NCBI RefSeq assembly: GCF_900107395.1
Contig: NZ_FNPW01000002.1
Coordinates: forward strand, 124,001 to 188,000
Reading direction: 5' to 3'
DNA from: Pseudomonas sp. NFIX28
Lineage (GTDB): Bacteria > Pseudomonadota > Gammaproteobacteria > Pseudomonadales > Pseudomonadaceae
Length of the DNA: 64,000 nt
Positions 51,174 to 60,389 of this stretch are shown here, piece after piece. The notes below the pieces were generated by a model, which did no database searches, was not told where the DNA came from, and saw only the letters and a list, made by a program, of their open reading frames with translations. The stretch's first letter is position 1. Each line of letters opens with the position of its first letter. The position numbers and the translations under genes were made by a program.

Positions 51174-52071
51174 ACTCAACGCCATCAGTTCGATGGAAAA
51201 CGCCGAGCTGGCCGAGTTCGTCGCGGGCATCAGCCAGCACATCGGCATGCCGGTGCGCCTGACCCGTTGTTCCACCTCGGAGCTGATCGAGCGCCTGCAC
51301 AACGGCAGCGCCGGGGCCTGGGACTTGTTGCTGGGCACGGCGGCCACCGCCTTGCTCGACCCAAGCCTGGCCTGGCAGTTGATGCCGCTGACCGACGTCG
51401 AGTTCACCGGCCTGCCGGACGCCGCGGTGGCCACGGATCGCCGCTGGTTCGCGGCATCGGGGTTTGTCCCGGCCTTCTGTTACGACCCCAAGGTCCTGGC
51501 CCGTGAGGGCCTGGTCGCGCCGCACAGCTGGCAGGACCTGACAAACCCCGAATGGGCCGGGCGCATCGCCTTGCCCGATCCCGGGCGCTCCGGCGCCGGC
51601 TACCTGCACCTGAGCGCGCTGCTCGAGCATTACGGTGAATCCGCCTGGGCGCTGCTGGCCCGGGTGGCCGCGCACGGCCCGGCGATCAGCGGTTCCTCCA
51701 CCGCGCCGATCGAGGCCGTCGTGCAGGGGCGGGCCTGGCTGGGGGTGACGGTGTCGACCGCCGCCACCCGCGCCGCCGAACAGCACGCGCAGTTGCGCTG
51801 GTGCGTGCCCGAGGATGCGCGCTGTTATGAGGACGAGGTGTTTGCCTGCCGGGCCGGGTCGCCCAACGCCGCCTATGCCCAGCAGGCATTGCAATGGATG
51901 CTCACCCCGGCCGCGGCGCAGATCAGCCAGCGTTACGGCAAGGTGGTGCCGGGCCAGGCGCACCCGGTCGGCGCGCTGCAACCGCTGGCCGCCTTGCAGG
52001 CCAGCCGCGACAAGGCGGCGCGCTGCCGGCATTGGCAGGCGCTGTTCGGCGGAGGGTCGACCCATGGCTGA
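51166..52071 (+). CDS. Substrate-binding-protein fold without signal peptide
   Basis: A 301-residue protein with the fold of periplasmic ABC solute-binding proteins of the iron/aminoethylphosphonate type (block SWQDLTNPEWAGRIALPDPGRSGAGYLHL, shown in two parts: SWQDLTNPEWAGRIALPD and PGRSGAGYLHL). It lacks any N-terminal hydrophobic leader (MTELNAISSMENAELAEFV) and no ABC permease or ATPase is nearby. So it probably stays in the cytoplasm and may be an enzyme, an intracellular carrier or a product-binding immunity protein. It overlaps the genes on both sides by 8 bases. Confidence 0.72.
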   Translation: MTELNAISSMENAELAEFVAGISQHIGMPVRLTRCSTSELIERLHNGSAGAWDLLLGTAATALLDPSLAWQLMPLTDVEFTGLPDAAVATDRRWFAASGFVPAFCYDPKVLAREGLVAPHSWQDLTNPEWAGRIALPDPGRSGAGYLHLSALLEHYGESAWALLARVAAHGPAISGSSTAPIEAVVQGRAWLGVTVSTAATRAAEQHAQLRWCVPEDARCYEDEVFACRAGSPNAAYAQQALQWMLTPAAAQISQRYGKVVPGQAHPVGALQPLAALQASRDKAARCRHWQALFGGGSTHG

Positions 52072-53266
52072 AGCCGCGCCGGATTCCAGCCAGGCGCTTG
52101 CCCGCCAGGACCTCGTCCATGAGGCGCGCCCGTGGTTCCTGTACCTGCTGTTCGGGCTGTTCGGCGCCCAGCAAGGCTTGCTCGGGCCGATCATGCCGTT
52201 CCTGCGCGGCACCCTGGCGCTGGACCTGAGTTGGGCCGGCCTGCATTTCGCGGCCTATGCCGCCGGCCTGGCGCTGGTCGGCTGGCCCTATCGCTGGCTG
52301 GAGCGACGGCTGCGCTCGACGAGCATGACCAGCGCCGCGTGCCTGTCGGTGGTCGTCGCCAGCAGCCTGTTCACGGTTGCCGGGCACTGGTCGCTGAGCC
52401 TGCTCGCCGCCGCGGCGATGGGCCTGTCGGGCGGGTTCGTGCTGGCGGTGGGGCAGGCGGCCCTGGGCCAGCGTTACCGCGAACAGGCCGCGCCCCGGCT
52501 GGTGGAGGCGCATATCGTCGCCGGGCTGTGCGTGCTCGGGGGAGCCTTGCTGGTGGGTGGCATGACCGGCCTGGGGCTGTCCTGGCGCCTGGTGCCGGGC
52601 AGTATCGCGGCCCTCGCGCTGCTGCTGACCCTGCTGTCGCTGAGCGCCTGGAACGTATCGCCGAGCTTCGTCATGGCCGGTCAAGCCGGCGAGGGCGGGC
52701 AACCGCCAATGAACCGGCGGCTGCAACTGAGCCTGTGGGCCCTGGTGCTGCTGGGCATTTCGGCGGAGTGGGGGGTGGGCTTCTGGGGCGCGGAGTACCT
52801 GGCCGTGCACACCCAGGTCAGCGCCTCGGCCGCCGCCACGCTGATGAGCCTGTATTTTGCCGGCACCGTGTGCGGGCGCCTGGCCAGCCGTTACGCCTTG
52901 ACCCGCATCCGCCCGTTACCGTTGCTGGTTGGCGTGGTGCTCGGCGCCATCGCCACCTTGCTGGTGCTGTACTTCAGCCAGACCCGACTGCTGACCGCGC
53001 TGTTCGTCTTTGTGCTGGGGGCCTGCCTGGGCAATTTCTTTCCGTTGATCCTCGGTTCGGCGATGCGCATCGCGCCCCAGGCCAGCTCGGCCATCAGCGC
53101 TCAGGCCTCGCAGGCGGTGGGCGTGGCGTTGTTGCTGGCGCCGTTCCTGCTGGGCTTGCTGTCGGCGCGGATCGGTGTCGAAGCGGCTTTCAGCCTGTTG
53201 ATCGTCTATCCCTTTCTCATGCTGCCGATCGTTCGCGGTCTGCATATTCCTGGAGCACGCCCTTGA
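52064..53266 (+). CDS. Major facilitator superfamily transporter
   Basis: A 400-residue integral membrane protein with about 12 hydrophobic segments, the MFS plan. Likely an exporter of the operon's product, though uptake cannot be excluded. ATG 52064 overlaps the upstream gene by 8 bases; the frame open from 51815 lies within the substrate-binding-like gene and is rejected. The middle loop (AGQAGEGGQPPMNRRL) separates the two six-helix halves. Confidence 0.85.
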   Translation: MAEAAPDSSQALARQDLVHEARPWFLYLLFGLFGAQQGLLGPIMPFLRGTLALDLSWAGLHFAAYAAGLALVGWPYRWLERRLRSTSMTSAACLSVVVASSLFTVAGHWSLSLLAAAAMGLSGGFVLAVGQAALGQRYREQAAPRLVEAHIVAGLCVLGGALLVGGMTGLGLSWRLVPGSIAALALLLTLLSLSAWNVSPSFVMAGQAGEGGQPPMNRRLQLSLWALVLLGISAEWGVGFWGAEYLAVHTQVSASAAATLMSLYFAGTVCGRLASRYALTRIRPLPLLVGVVLGAIATLLVLYFSQTRLLTALFVFVLGACLGNFFPLILGSAMRIAPQASSAISAQASQAVGVALLLAPFLLGLLSARIGVEAAFSLLIVYPFLMLPIVRGLHIPGARP

Positions 53267-53919
53267 AGCTATCCGCCCTGTTGTTCGACCTCGACGGCAC
53301 CCTTATCGACACCGACGACCTGCACCTCAACGCCTACAACCAACTGCTGGCGCGCTGGGGGAAATCCATGAGCCTGGAATACTACAAGGCCCATGTGATG
53401 GGGTTTCCCGACGATATGATTTTCTCCGGCCTGTTTCCCCAGGCACCGGCGACGCAATACCCGGAGCTGGCGGCGCAGAAGGAAGCCATGTTCCGCGCCC
53501 AGCTGCGCGACACCGTTCCGGTGCCCGGCGTGCTGCGCACCCTGGACCATGCCCAGGCCGCCGGCATCCCCACGGCGGTGGTGACCAATGCCCCACGGGA
53601 AAACGCCGAAGCCATGCTCCAGGGCCTGGGGATTGCCGAGCGCTTCGATGCGCTGGTGATTGGCGGCGAACTGGCGCGCGGCAAGCCCGACCCGCTGCCT
53701 TACCTGACGGCCCTGCGCCTGCTGGACGCGAGCGCCGAGCAGGCGCTGGCCTTCGAGGACTCGCTGGCCGGGGTGCGTTCGGCGGCCGCGGCTGGCATCC
53801 ACACCTTCGGCATGCTGTCGGGCCTGGAGGAATCGCAGCTTCGCCAGGCGGGTGCGCGGAGTATCATCCGGGACTTCAACGATGAGGCCTTGTGGCAGCG
53901 ACTCCAGGTCCCTGCCTGA
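53263..53919 (+). CDS. HAD phosphatase, beta-phosphoglucomutase-like (second copy)
   Basis: A 218-residue HAD protein with the classical motif I FDLDGTLIDTDDLH, helical cap (about 18-90), motif II VVTNAP, motif III Lys in RGKPDPLPYL and motif IV FEDSLAGVRSA. This is the sugar-phosphate phosphatase/beta-PGM subfamily. Unlike the first HAD in the operon it has both motif I aspartates. Translation probably starts at TTG 53263, 13 bases after a GGAG site, overlapping the MFS stop (TTGA). It is the last gene of the operon. Confidence 0.85.
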   Translation: MKLSALLFDLDGTLIDTDDLHLNAYNQLLARWGKSMSLEYYKAHVMGFPDDMIFSGLFPQAPATQYPELAAQKEAMFRAQLRDTVPVPGVLRTLDHAQAAGIPTAVVTNAPRENAEAMLQGLGIAERFDALVIGGELARGKPDPLPYLTALRLLDASAEQALAFEDSLAGVRSAAAAGIHTFGMLSGLEESQLRQAGARSIIRDFNDEALWQRLQVPA

Positions 53920-53976
53920 GCCCCGGGCGGTCCAGCGGGACCGTGCCGGGCGGGGCGCCGTAAAGCGAGGACCGTC

Positions 53977-54879
53977 ATGGACCGATTCCAGGAAATGCAG
54001 GTGTTCATCAGCGTCGCCCAGGAGCAGGGCTTCGCTGCCGCGGCGCGGCGCCTGGGGCTGTCCGCGCCCAGCGTGACGCGGGCGGTGGCGGCGCTGGAAA
54101 TGCGTATCGGCACGCCGTTGCTGACCCGCACCACGCGCACCGTGCACCTGACGGAGGCCGGCCAGCGCTACCTGGAAGACAGCCGGCGCATCCTCGCCGA
54201 GTTGCAGGACGCCGAAGCCTCGGCCGCCGGCGTCCATGCGTTGCCCCGCGGGCAACTGACGCTCACCGCGCCGGTGCTGTTCGGCGAGCTGTTCGTGACC
54301 CCGCTGATGGTGGATTACCTGGAGCGCTTTCCCGAGGTCAGCATCAATGCCCTGCTGGTCGACCGGGTGGTGAGCATGGTCGAGGAGGGCATGGACGTGG
54401 CGGTGCGCATCGGCGAGCTACCCGACAGCGGCCAGCATGCGGTGCGCGTCGGCGAGGTGCGGCGGGTCATCTGCGCTTCCCCGGCCTTTCTGGCCCGGCA
54501 TGGCCGGCCGCGGCACCCCCAGGAGTTGCGCCAGGCAACGGTGATTGCGCCATCGTCCATCGGCCAGTCCAGAAGCTGGCTGTTCGACGAGGGCGGCACC
54601 TCCCTGAGCGTTCGCACGGAACCGCGGCTGATAGTCACCGGCAACCAGGCGGCCATCGGCGCCGCGTGCCTCGGGCTGGGCCTGACCCGGGTGCTGTCGT
54701 ACCAGGTGGCGGGCAAGGTGGCGACGGGCGAGCTGGAAATCATCCTGGCCGAATTCGAGCTGCCGCCGCTGCCGATCCATGTGGTGTATCAGGGCGGGCG
54801 CAAGGCTCCGGCGCGGGTGCGCGGTTTCGTCGACTTCGCCGTGCAGGCGCTGCGCGAACATCCGGCGTTGCAGGCGTAG
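53977..54879 (+). CDS. LysR-family transcriptional regulator
   Basis: A 300-residue LysR regulator: winged helix at about 4-62 (FISVAQEQGFAAAARRLGLS, TRAVAALEMRIGTPLLTRTTR) and an effector-binding domain after about 90. The start ATG 53977 follows GCGAGG-like sites. It reads in the same direction as the operon before and the glutathione transferase gene after it, 132 bases away. The target could be either; the glutathione transferase is the more usual kind. No inducer is evident. Confidence 0.85.
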   Translation: MDRFQEMQVFISVAQEQGFAAAARRLGLSAPSVTRAVAALEMRIGTPLLTRTTRTVHLTEAGQRYLEDSRRILAELQDAEASAAGVHALPRGQLTLTAPVLFGELFVTPLMVDYLERFPEVSINALLVDRVVSMVEEGMDVAVRIGELPDSGQHAVRVGEVRRVICASPAFLARHGRPRHPQELRQATVIAPSSIGQSRSWLFDEGGTSLSVRTEPRLIVTGNQAAIGAACLGLGLTRVLSYQVAGKVATGELEIILAEFELPPLPIHVVYQGGRKAPARVRGFVDFAVQALREHPALQA

Positions 54880-55011
54880 CGCCGCTCACCGTTGCACTGG
54901 CTGAAATGATGGATTGTGTTTTTTGGTGATTCCGTTGTTTTCAAGCGAGGGGGAAGATGGCGCCCTCAGTGCCGCTCTTGTGAGTCGCACCCTTGCCAGC
55001 GGAGTCTGCCC

Positions 55012-55635
55012 ATGCACCCCATCAAGCTCTACAACTTCCCCCGTTCCGGTCATGCCCATCGCGTCGAACTGATGTTGTCGCTGCTGGGGCTGCCTTTTGA
55101 ATCGATCATCGTCGATCTGGCGAAAGGCGAGCATAAACAGGCGGACTTCCTGGCGCTGAACCCCTTTGGCCAGGTGCCGGTGATCGACGACCAGGGCGTG
55201 GTGCTGGCCGATTCCAACGCGATCCTGGTGTACCTGGCGCAGAAATATGGCCAGGGCCGCTGGCTGCCTGCCGATCCGCTCGGCGCGGCGCAGGTCCAGC
55301 GCTGGTTGTCGGCGGCGGCGGGACCGCTTGCGTTCGGCCCGGCGGTGGCCCGCCTGATTACCGTATTCGGCGCCCAGCGCAACGCCGAAGAGGCCATTGC
55401 CCGCTCCCATGAGCTGCTCAAGGTGGTCGAGCAGCAACTGACGGCCAGCCCTTACCTGGCGGGCGGCGAGCCGACCATCGCCGATATCGCCGGCTACAGC
55501 TACATCGCCCACGCCCCCGAGGGCAATGTGTCGCTGGCCGACTATCCACAGGTCCGCGCCTGGCTGGCACGCATCGAAGCCTTGCCCGGTTTCGTCGGCA
55601 TGCCGCGCACCGCGGTCGGCCTGCAAAGCGCCTGA
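55012..55635 (+). CDS. Glutathione S-transferase
   Basis: A 207-residue two-domain GST: thioredoxin-like N-terminal domain with [22 protein letters not shown], the glutathione-binding [14 protein letters not shown] and [11 protein letters not shown], then an all-helical C-terminal domain. The class is not clear from sequence. It lies 132 bases after the LysR gene on the same strand. The frame open from 54916 starts before the family's N-terminus. Confidence 0.85.
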   Translation: MHPIKLYNFPRSGHAHRVELMLSLLGLPFESIIVDLAKGEHKQADFLALNPFGQVPVIDDQGVVLADSNAILVYLAQKYGQGRWLPADPLGAAQVQRWLSAAAGPLAFGPAVARLITVFGAQRNAEEAIARSHELLKVVEQQLTASPYLAGGEPTIADIAGYSYIAHAPEGNVSLADYPQVRAWLARIEALPGFVGMPRTAVGLQSA

Positions 55636-55696
55636 ACCTGCCGGCCCGGCACGCCCGGGCCGGCTGCACGCTGCGTCCTCGACGCAGGGGAGACCC

Positions 55697-56593
55697 ATGA
55701 TGAATAGCCTATCCCCCTGGCATGCGGGCGAGACTCGCCTGCAAACCCAAGCCGGCGTTGCCGAGCGCATGGACGTCGTCGGGCGCAAGGTGATCCGCAG
55801 CGAGATGCCCGACCAGCACCGGCAGTTTTATCAACAGTTGCCGTTCATGCTGCTCGGGGCTGTGGATAACCAGGGCAACCCCTGGGCCAGCGTGCTCGAA
55901 GGGGCGGTCGGCTTTGCCCATTCGCCGACCCCCGGGCTGCTGCAGGTGGGTAGCCTGCCGGCCGCCGAGGACCCCGCCCAGCTGACGCCAGGCGCGGCCA
56001 TCGGCCTGCTGGGCATCGAACTGCACACTCGGCGACGCAATCGGCTCAACGGTCGGGTCATCGAGCTGGACGAGCGCGGTTTTACCCTGGGCGTCGAGCA
56101 ATCCTTCGGTAATTGCCCGCGCTACATCCAATTGCGCCAGTTCGAAGCGGTGCCGCTGGCGGCGAATCGGCCCGTGCAGCGCCTGGATGCGCTGGATGAT
56201 GCGGCGAGGTCGATGATCCGGGGCGCCGATACGTTTTTCGTCGCCAGTTATGTGGAAGTCGAGGGGCGGTACTGGGTCGATGTGTCCCACCGCGGCGGCC
56301 CGGCCGGTTTCGTGCGGGTCGAGGGCAACCGCCTGAGCATTGCGGATTTCGCCGGCAACCTGCACTTCAACACGTTGGGCAACCTGCTGCTCAACCCCCG
56401 CGCCGGCCTGTTGTTCATCGACTTCAACCGCGGCGACCTGTTGCAGCTCAGCGGGCGCACCGAAGTCGTCCTCGACGACCCGCAGATCGCCACCTTCCCG
56501 GGCGCCGAACGCCTGTGGCACTTCGACGTCGAGCAACTGCTGCGCCGTCCCGCGGCACTGGCCCTGCGCTGGCGCCTGCCGGACCTGGCGTAA
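55697..56593 (+). CDS. Pyridoxamine 5'-phosphate oxidase-family flavin-binding protein
   Basis: A 298-residue protein of the PNPOx-like split-barrel fold (COG3576 type), with NPWASVLEGAVGFAHSP, the RNRLNGRVIELDE strand and a C-terminal barrel copy containing FFVASYVEVEGRYWVDVSHRGG. Such proteins bind FMN or F420-like cofactors and act as oxidoreductases. It follows the GST by 61 bases and probably shares its transcript. ATG 55697 or 55700. Confidence 0.78.
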   Translation: MMNSLSPWHAGETRLQTQAGVAERMDVVGRKVIRSEMPDQHRQFYQQLPFMLLGAVDNQGNPWASVLEGAVGFAHSPTPGLLQVGSLPAAEDPAQLTPGAAIGLLGIELHTRRRNRLNGRVIELDERGFTLGVEQSFGNCPRYIQLRQFEAVPLAANRPVQRLDALDDAARSMIRGADTFFVASYVEVEGRYWVDVSHRGGPAGFVRVEGNRLSIADFAGNLHFNTLGNLLLNPRAGLLFIDFNRGDLLQLSGRTEVVLDDPQIATFPGAERLWHFDVEQLLRRPAALALRWRLPDLA

Positions 56594-56617
56594 AACCTTA
56601 ACCTGGCGGCGACTGCA

Positions 56618-56760
56618 TCGCGGGCAAGCCTCGCTCCTACGGAGAGGTCCGGCATTTCCCGTAGGAGCGAGGCTTGCCCGCGAAAAACGCCAGGACACCG
56701 CGTTTTCCCGGTGAGCACGCGTATTTGTTAACGCTTATCGCGAGCAAGCTTCGCTCCTAC
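56618..56760. repeat. Three REP units between the flavoprotein gene and the LPS operon
   Basis: An inverted pair (56618-56640 TCGCGGGCAAGCCTCGCTCC... and 56661-56683, its reverse complement) is followed by a third, diverged unit at 56738-56760 with GCGAGCAAGCTTCGCTCC. The same family occurs at 21062-21121. They lie between convergent genes. Confidence 0.85.
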
Positions 56761-56767
56761 GGAGTGG

Positions 56768-57898
56768 TCAGGCGTAGGACAGGGCTTTTTCTTCCAGCAG
56801 CTCGTGGTACAGCTCGTTCCAGCGCTGGCCCATCTGCTCGGCGGTGAACAGCTGCCGGTAGCGGGCTTCGGCCTTGAGGCCCATCTGCGCGGCCTGCTGC
56901 GGGTTGTCCCACAGCTGGCGCATGGCGGCGCGGAAGGCCAGGGGATCGCTCGGCGGCACCACCAGGCCGGTTTCGCCATGGATATTGATGTAACTGGTGC
57001 CGGTGCCGATCTCGCTGGAGATCATCGGCTTGCCGTACATCGCGCCTTCGAGCAGCGAGATGCCGAAAGCCTCGCTGCGCAGGTGCGAAGGGAAGACGAT
57101 GGCGTAGCTCAGCTGCAGCAGGGCCACCTTGTCTTCATCCCCCAGGCGGCCGAGGAAATGCAGGTTGCGCAGGCCCAGGGCCGCGGCCTGGGCGTGCAGT
57201 TCGGCCTCGAGCGGGCCGGCGCCGACAATCACCACCGGATAGTCCACGTCCTTGAGCGCATCGAGCAGGATGTGCAGGCCCTTGTAGTAACGCATCACCC
57301 CGACGAACAGGAAAAAACGCTCGCCCAGCCGCTGGCGCCAATGGGCCGTGCGCTCGGCATCGGGCTGTGGATAACCGGCCTTGTTCAGGCCGTAGGGGAT
57401 GACCCGGGTCTTGTCCGGGTATTGCTGCAGCACATCGCTGGTGTGCAGGTAGTTCGGCGAAGCGGCGACGATCCGGTCGACGCTGTCCAGGAAACGGTTC
57501 ATCAGCGGCCGGTACAGCTTGAGCAGGTGGCGCTGGCGGATGATGTCGGAATGGTAAGTGGCCACGCAGGGCTTGTTCATGCCGCTCATGAAATGCACCA
57601 GGTCCATGAACGGCCAGGGGAAGTGGTAGTTGACCACGTCGGCTTCGGCGGCCATTTCGCGAAACTGCTTGAACACGCTGTAGGAAAAACCGGTGGAGGC
57701 GAACTGGAAATCCAGCTTCGCCTGGTGCACCTCATGCTGGCCGACTTTCAGCACGCCGGGCGCGGGGGCGCTGCTCAGCGTCAAGACCTGGCCGTCGATA
57801 CCGTACTGGGCAACGCTCTCACAGAGCTGAAAGATGACCTGTTCGGTGCCACCGATCGAATCAGGCAGGTATGTTTTATAGAAGTGTAAGACCCGCAT
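56768..57898 (-). CDS. wbpZ: Glycosyltransferase family 4, WbpZ (common polysaccharide antigen)
   Basis: A 376-residue GT4 enzyme, last gene of the A-band LPS operon. It begins MRVLHFYKTYLPDSIGGTEQVI, with the donor-binding Rossmann domain in the C-terminal half and the E-x7-E pattern in EAFGISLLEGAMYGKPMISSE (split around residues 275-295). In P. aeruginosa WbpZ starts the D-rhamnan chain on the GlcNAc-lipid or adds the first rhamnose residues. It starts right after the wbpY stop. Confidence 0.85.
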   Translation of the reverse strand: MRVLHFYKTYLPDSIGGTEQVIFQLCESVAQYGIDGQVLTLSSAPAPGVLKVGQHEVHQAKLDFQFASTGFSYSVFKQFREMAAEADVVNYHFPWPFMDLVHFMSGMNKPCVATYHSDIIRQRHLLKLYRPLMNRFLDSVDRIVAASPNYLHTSDVLQQYPDKTRVIPYGLNKAGYPQPDAERTAHWRQRLGERFFLFVGVMRYYKGLHILLDALKDVDYPVVIVGAGPLEAELHAQAAALGLRNLHFLGRLGDEDKVALLQLSYAIVFPSHLRSEAFGISLLEGAMYGKPMISSEIGTGTSYINIHGETGLVVPPSDPLAFRAAMRQLWDNPQQAAQMGLKAEARYRQLFTAEQMGQRWNELYHELLEEKALSYA

Positions 57899-59029
57899 TC
57901 AGCCTCCCATGGCCTGACGGTAAGCACGCGCAGTGATCTGCGCACAGCGACCCCAGGAAAAAAGTTTTGCCTGCGCCAATCCCGCTTCGCGGCACGCCTG
58001 CCAATGAGGCTCGTCGTCAATCAGGCGCAGCATGGCGTAGTGCACGCCGTGCACATCGCCAGGCTCGACATAGTTGCCCGCCGCACCCGCGACTTCCGGC
58101 ATCGCCGAACGCCGCGTGACGATGACCGGTGTGCCGCTGGCCATGGCCTCCAGCACCGGCAGGCCGAAGCCTTCGTACAGCGATGGAAAGATCAGCGCCC
58201 TGGCCCCGGCCACCAGCTCGGCCACTTGTTCGTCCGGCAGGTAACCCAGCAGGCGCACATGGCCGCTGGCCAGGGCTTTTTGCAGGGGCTCGCTGAAGTG
58301 CTCTTGTCCCCAGCCCGCCATGCCGACGATCAGCAACGGATACCGGCGCCGCAGCGCCGGGGCCATCTGCTCATGGGCCAGCAGGGCCTGGGTCAGGTTC
58401 TTGCGTGGTTCCAGCGTGCCGATGCACAGGAAATAGCCCTGAGGTTGCAGGCCATGGGCCGCGAGACCCTGTTCCAGTTCGGTGTGCGTGCGTGGATGAA
58501 AGCGTGGGGCGACTCCCAGCGGCGCCACGACAAAGCGGTCGCGTGGCAGGCCGAAATAGTCCTGGGCTTCATCGGCGATGAACTGCGAATCCGTGAGGAT
58601 CAGCAGCGCCTGTTGCACGCCTGCGCCGAGGCGTCGCTCGATTTCCCTCAAGCGGGCCGGTGGCTGGGTGGCGGGGTAATGCAGGTGGGTCAGGTCGTGC
58701 AGGGTCATCACGGTCGGGCCGTCGAACTCCAGCGGCCACAGGCTGGGTTCGTGGTAAAGGTCGATCGCCTGATGCTGCCCCTGGTCGAAGCGTTGTTGTT
58801 CCAGCCAGCGCCGGGCCTGGTACGCGCCGGGGACCCTTCGCAGCCAAGGGGCCAGTCGCGAATAGCCCGGCAGGGCGGCCGCCGGCAGCTCGGGGCTCCA
58901 GCCCCAGCCATGGAACAGCGACAATTCCAGCCCCTGTTCGGTCGCCAGGGCCGAGGCCAGCTCCGCTACGTAATGGCCGATTCCGGTACGCGGTGACTGC
59001 AGGATGCGAGCGTTAAGGGCTATCCGCAT
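57899..59029 (-). CDS. wbpY: Glycosyltransferase family 4, WbpY (common polysaccharide antigen)
   Basis: A 376-residue GT4 rhamnosyltransferase candidate starting MRIALNARILQSPRTGIGHYV. The GIGTLEPRKNL-type donor site reads CIGTLEPRKNL, and the C-terminal active motif is SLYEGFGLPVLEAMASGTP. The frame is open to 59134, but the protein family starts at 59029, which overlaps the wbpX stop by 17 bases. Gene order wbpX-wbpY-wbpZ matches P. aeruginosa. Confidence 0.87.
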   Translation of the reverse strand: MRIALNARILQSPRTGIGHYVAELASALATEQGLELSLFHGWGWSPELPAAALPGYSRLAPWLRRVPGAYQARRWLEQQRFDQGQHQAIDLYHEPSLWPLEFDGPTVMTLHDLTHLHYPATQPPARLREIERRLGAGVQQALLILTDSQFIADEAQDYFGLPRDRFVVAPLGVAPRFHPRTHTELEQGLAAHGLQPQGYFLCIGTLEPRKNLTQALLAHEQMAPALRRRYPLLIVGMAGWGQEHFSEPLQKALASGHVRLLGYLPDEQVAELVAGARALIFPSLYEGFGLPVLEAMASGTPVIVTRRSAMPEVAGAAGNYVEPGDVHGVHYAMLRLIDDEPHWQACREAGLAQAKLFSWGRCAQITARAYRQAMGG

Positions 59030-60389
59030 CGTGCGTCTCCCTGACCGAAGGCACGTGGCTCTTGTGCAACATGATGCGTTCCACCAGCTGGGTGCTGGCT
59101 TCGCGCCAACCCAGCCAGCGCCACTCATCGACATGGCGGGCCGCGGGGAACACGCCGCTGGTTTCCTGCTGGATCACCAGATCGGCCAGGCTTTGCGGGT
59201 TGTCGAGGTCGAAATAGACCATGAACTCGCCGCCGATTTCGCGGAACACCGGAATGTCGCTGCCCATGGCCGGCAGACCGCGCTGCATGGCTTCCACCAG
59301 GGGTAGGCCGAACCCCTCGACATGGGACGGGAACACCAGCGCCGTGGCCTTGGAATAGGCGTATTCGAGGCTGTTGTCGTCCAGGGCATTGAACATGAAC
59401 AGGCGTCGGTTCAGCTGCGGGTGCCGGCGGATCCGCTCGATCAGCGCCTCGCATTTCCAGCCGATGCGCCCGGCGATGCACAGGCGGGCCTGGGACCCGC
59501 TGGCCCAGACGCGCTCGAAGGCATCGAGCAGGAACCCGTGGTTCTTGCGCGGTTCGATGGTGCTGACCATCAGGAACACCGGCGCCGGCTGCTTGAACAG
59601 CTGGATCAGGTCCGGGTTGATCCGCGAGTGTTCGTTGCGCTGGTCCAGCTCCGAACCCAGGTGGAAATAGTCGAACCAGCGCTGCGCCACCTGCTGGCGC
59701 CCGACCCGGCGGAGCATCTCTTCACGGACCTGGTCGCGGATGGTCGCGGAAATCGCGATGTAGCCGTCGGCGGTGCGCGCTATCCAGTCGAACCAGTGGT
59801 TGAACACCCGGACCAGCCCGGCGTCGCAGAATTGCGGATGGGTCAGCGGGATCAAGTCGTAGATCACCGAGACGATACCCACGCCATCGCGCTTGAGCTG
59901 TTCGGCCAAGGGGAAAAAGTCGGCGTGCCACGACGAGTCCAGCAGCACCAGTTGATCGCCCGGCTGATGTTGCAGCGGTACGCAGCGCTGGGGGATGTCA
60001 TCCACATTCACCAAGCGGTTGCACAGGCGCAGGGGAATGCTGAGAAAGGCAAAGGCGGTCACGCGACACGCCACATAGAGCAAGCGCCGGGCGATGTATG
60101 AATCGGCAAAGGGTTTGCGCCGCTCCAGAGTCCGGTGGCGCAGCCAGAAGACATTGGCCATCTGCTCCAGGCGCACACGCAGGCTCATCAAATCCCAGCG
60201 TCGGGTCGGTAGCGGCTTGAGGCTCAGGACCCGATACAGTTTGCCGCCGAGCATGACCACCGGAATGCATTCCACCGAGGCATCGGTATCGGGCAATTCA
60301 CCAATCACATTGCGTACCACGCGCTGGATGCCCGAGTTGGTCTCGGGGTGTTCGAACACATAGGTGCATTCAATCAACAGTCGGGTCAT
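59013..60389 (-). CDS. wbpX: Glycosyltransferase family 4, WbpX (common polysaccharide antigen)
   Basis: A 458-residue glycosyltransferase. The N-terminal region (MTRLLIECTYVFEHPETNSG) precedes a GT4 core with MVSTIEPRKNHGFLLDAFE and SHVEGFGLPLVEAMQRGLP. WbpX is one of the three D-rhamnosyltransferases that build the A-band O-chain from GDP-D-rhamnose. Its ATG overlaps the wzt stop by 4 bases. Confidence 0.87.
   Translation of the reverse strand: MTRLLIECTYVFEHPETNSGIQRVVRNVIGELPDTDASVECIPVVMLGGKLYRVLSLKPLPTRRWDLMSLRVRLEQMANVFWLRHRTLERRKPFADSYIARRLLYVACRVTAFAFLSIPLRLCNRLVNVDDIPQRCVPLQHQPGDQLVLLDSSWHADFFPLAEQLKRDGVGIVSVIYDLIPLTHPQFCDAGLVRVFNHWFDWIARTADGYIAISATIRDQVREEMLRRVGRQQVAQRWFDYFHLGSELDQRNEHSRINPDLIQLFKQPAPVFLMVSTIEPRKNHGFLLDAFERVWASGSQARLCIAGRIGWKCEALIERIRRHPQLNRRLFMFNALDDNSLEYAYSKATALVFPSHVEGFGLPLVEAMQRGLPAMGSDIPVFREIGGEFMVYFDLDNPQSLADLVIQQETSGVFPAARHVDEWRWLGWREASTQLVERIMLHKSHVPSVRETHDADSP

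Noticed and set aside
42696..53919. Interpretation of the operon as LPS or capsule sugar synthesis belonging to the A-band cluster
   Set aside because: It is on the opposite strand, separated by LysR, GST and PNPOx-family genes, has no glycosyltransferase or flippase, and contains monooxygenase, desaturase and phosphorylase genes not used in D-rhamnan synthesis.
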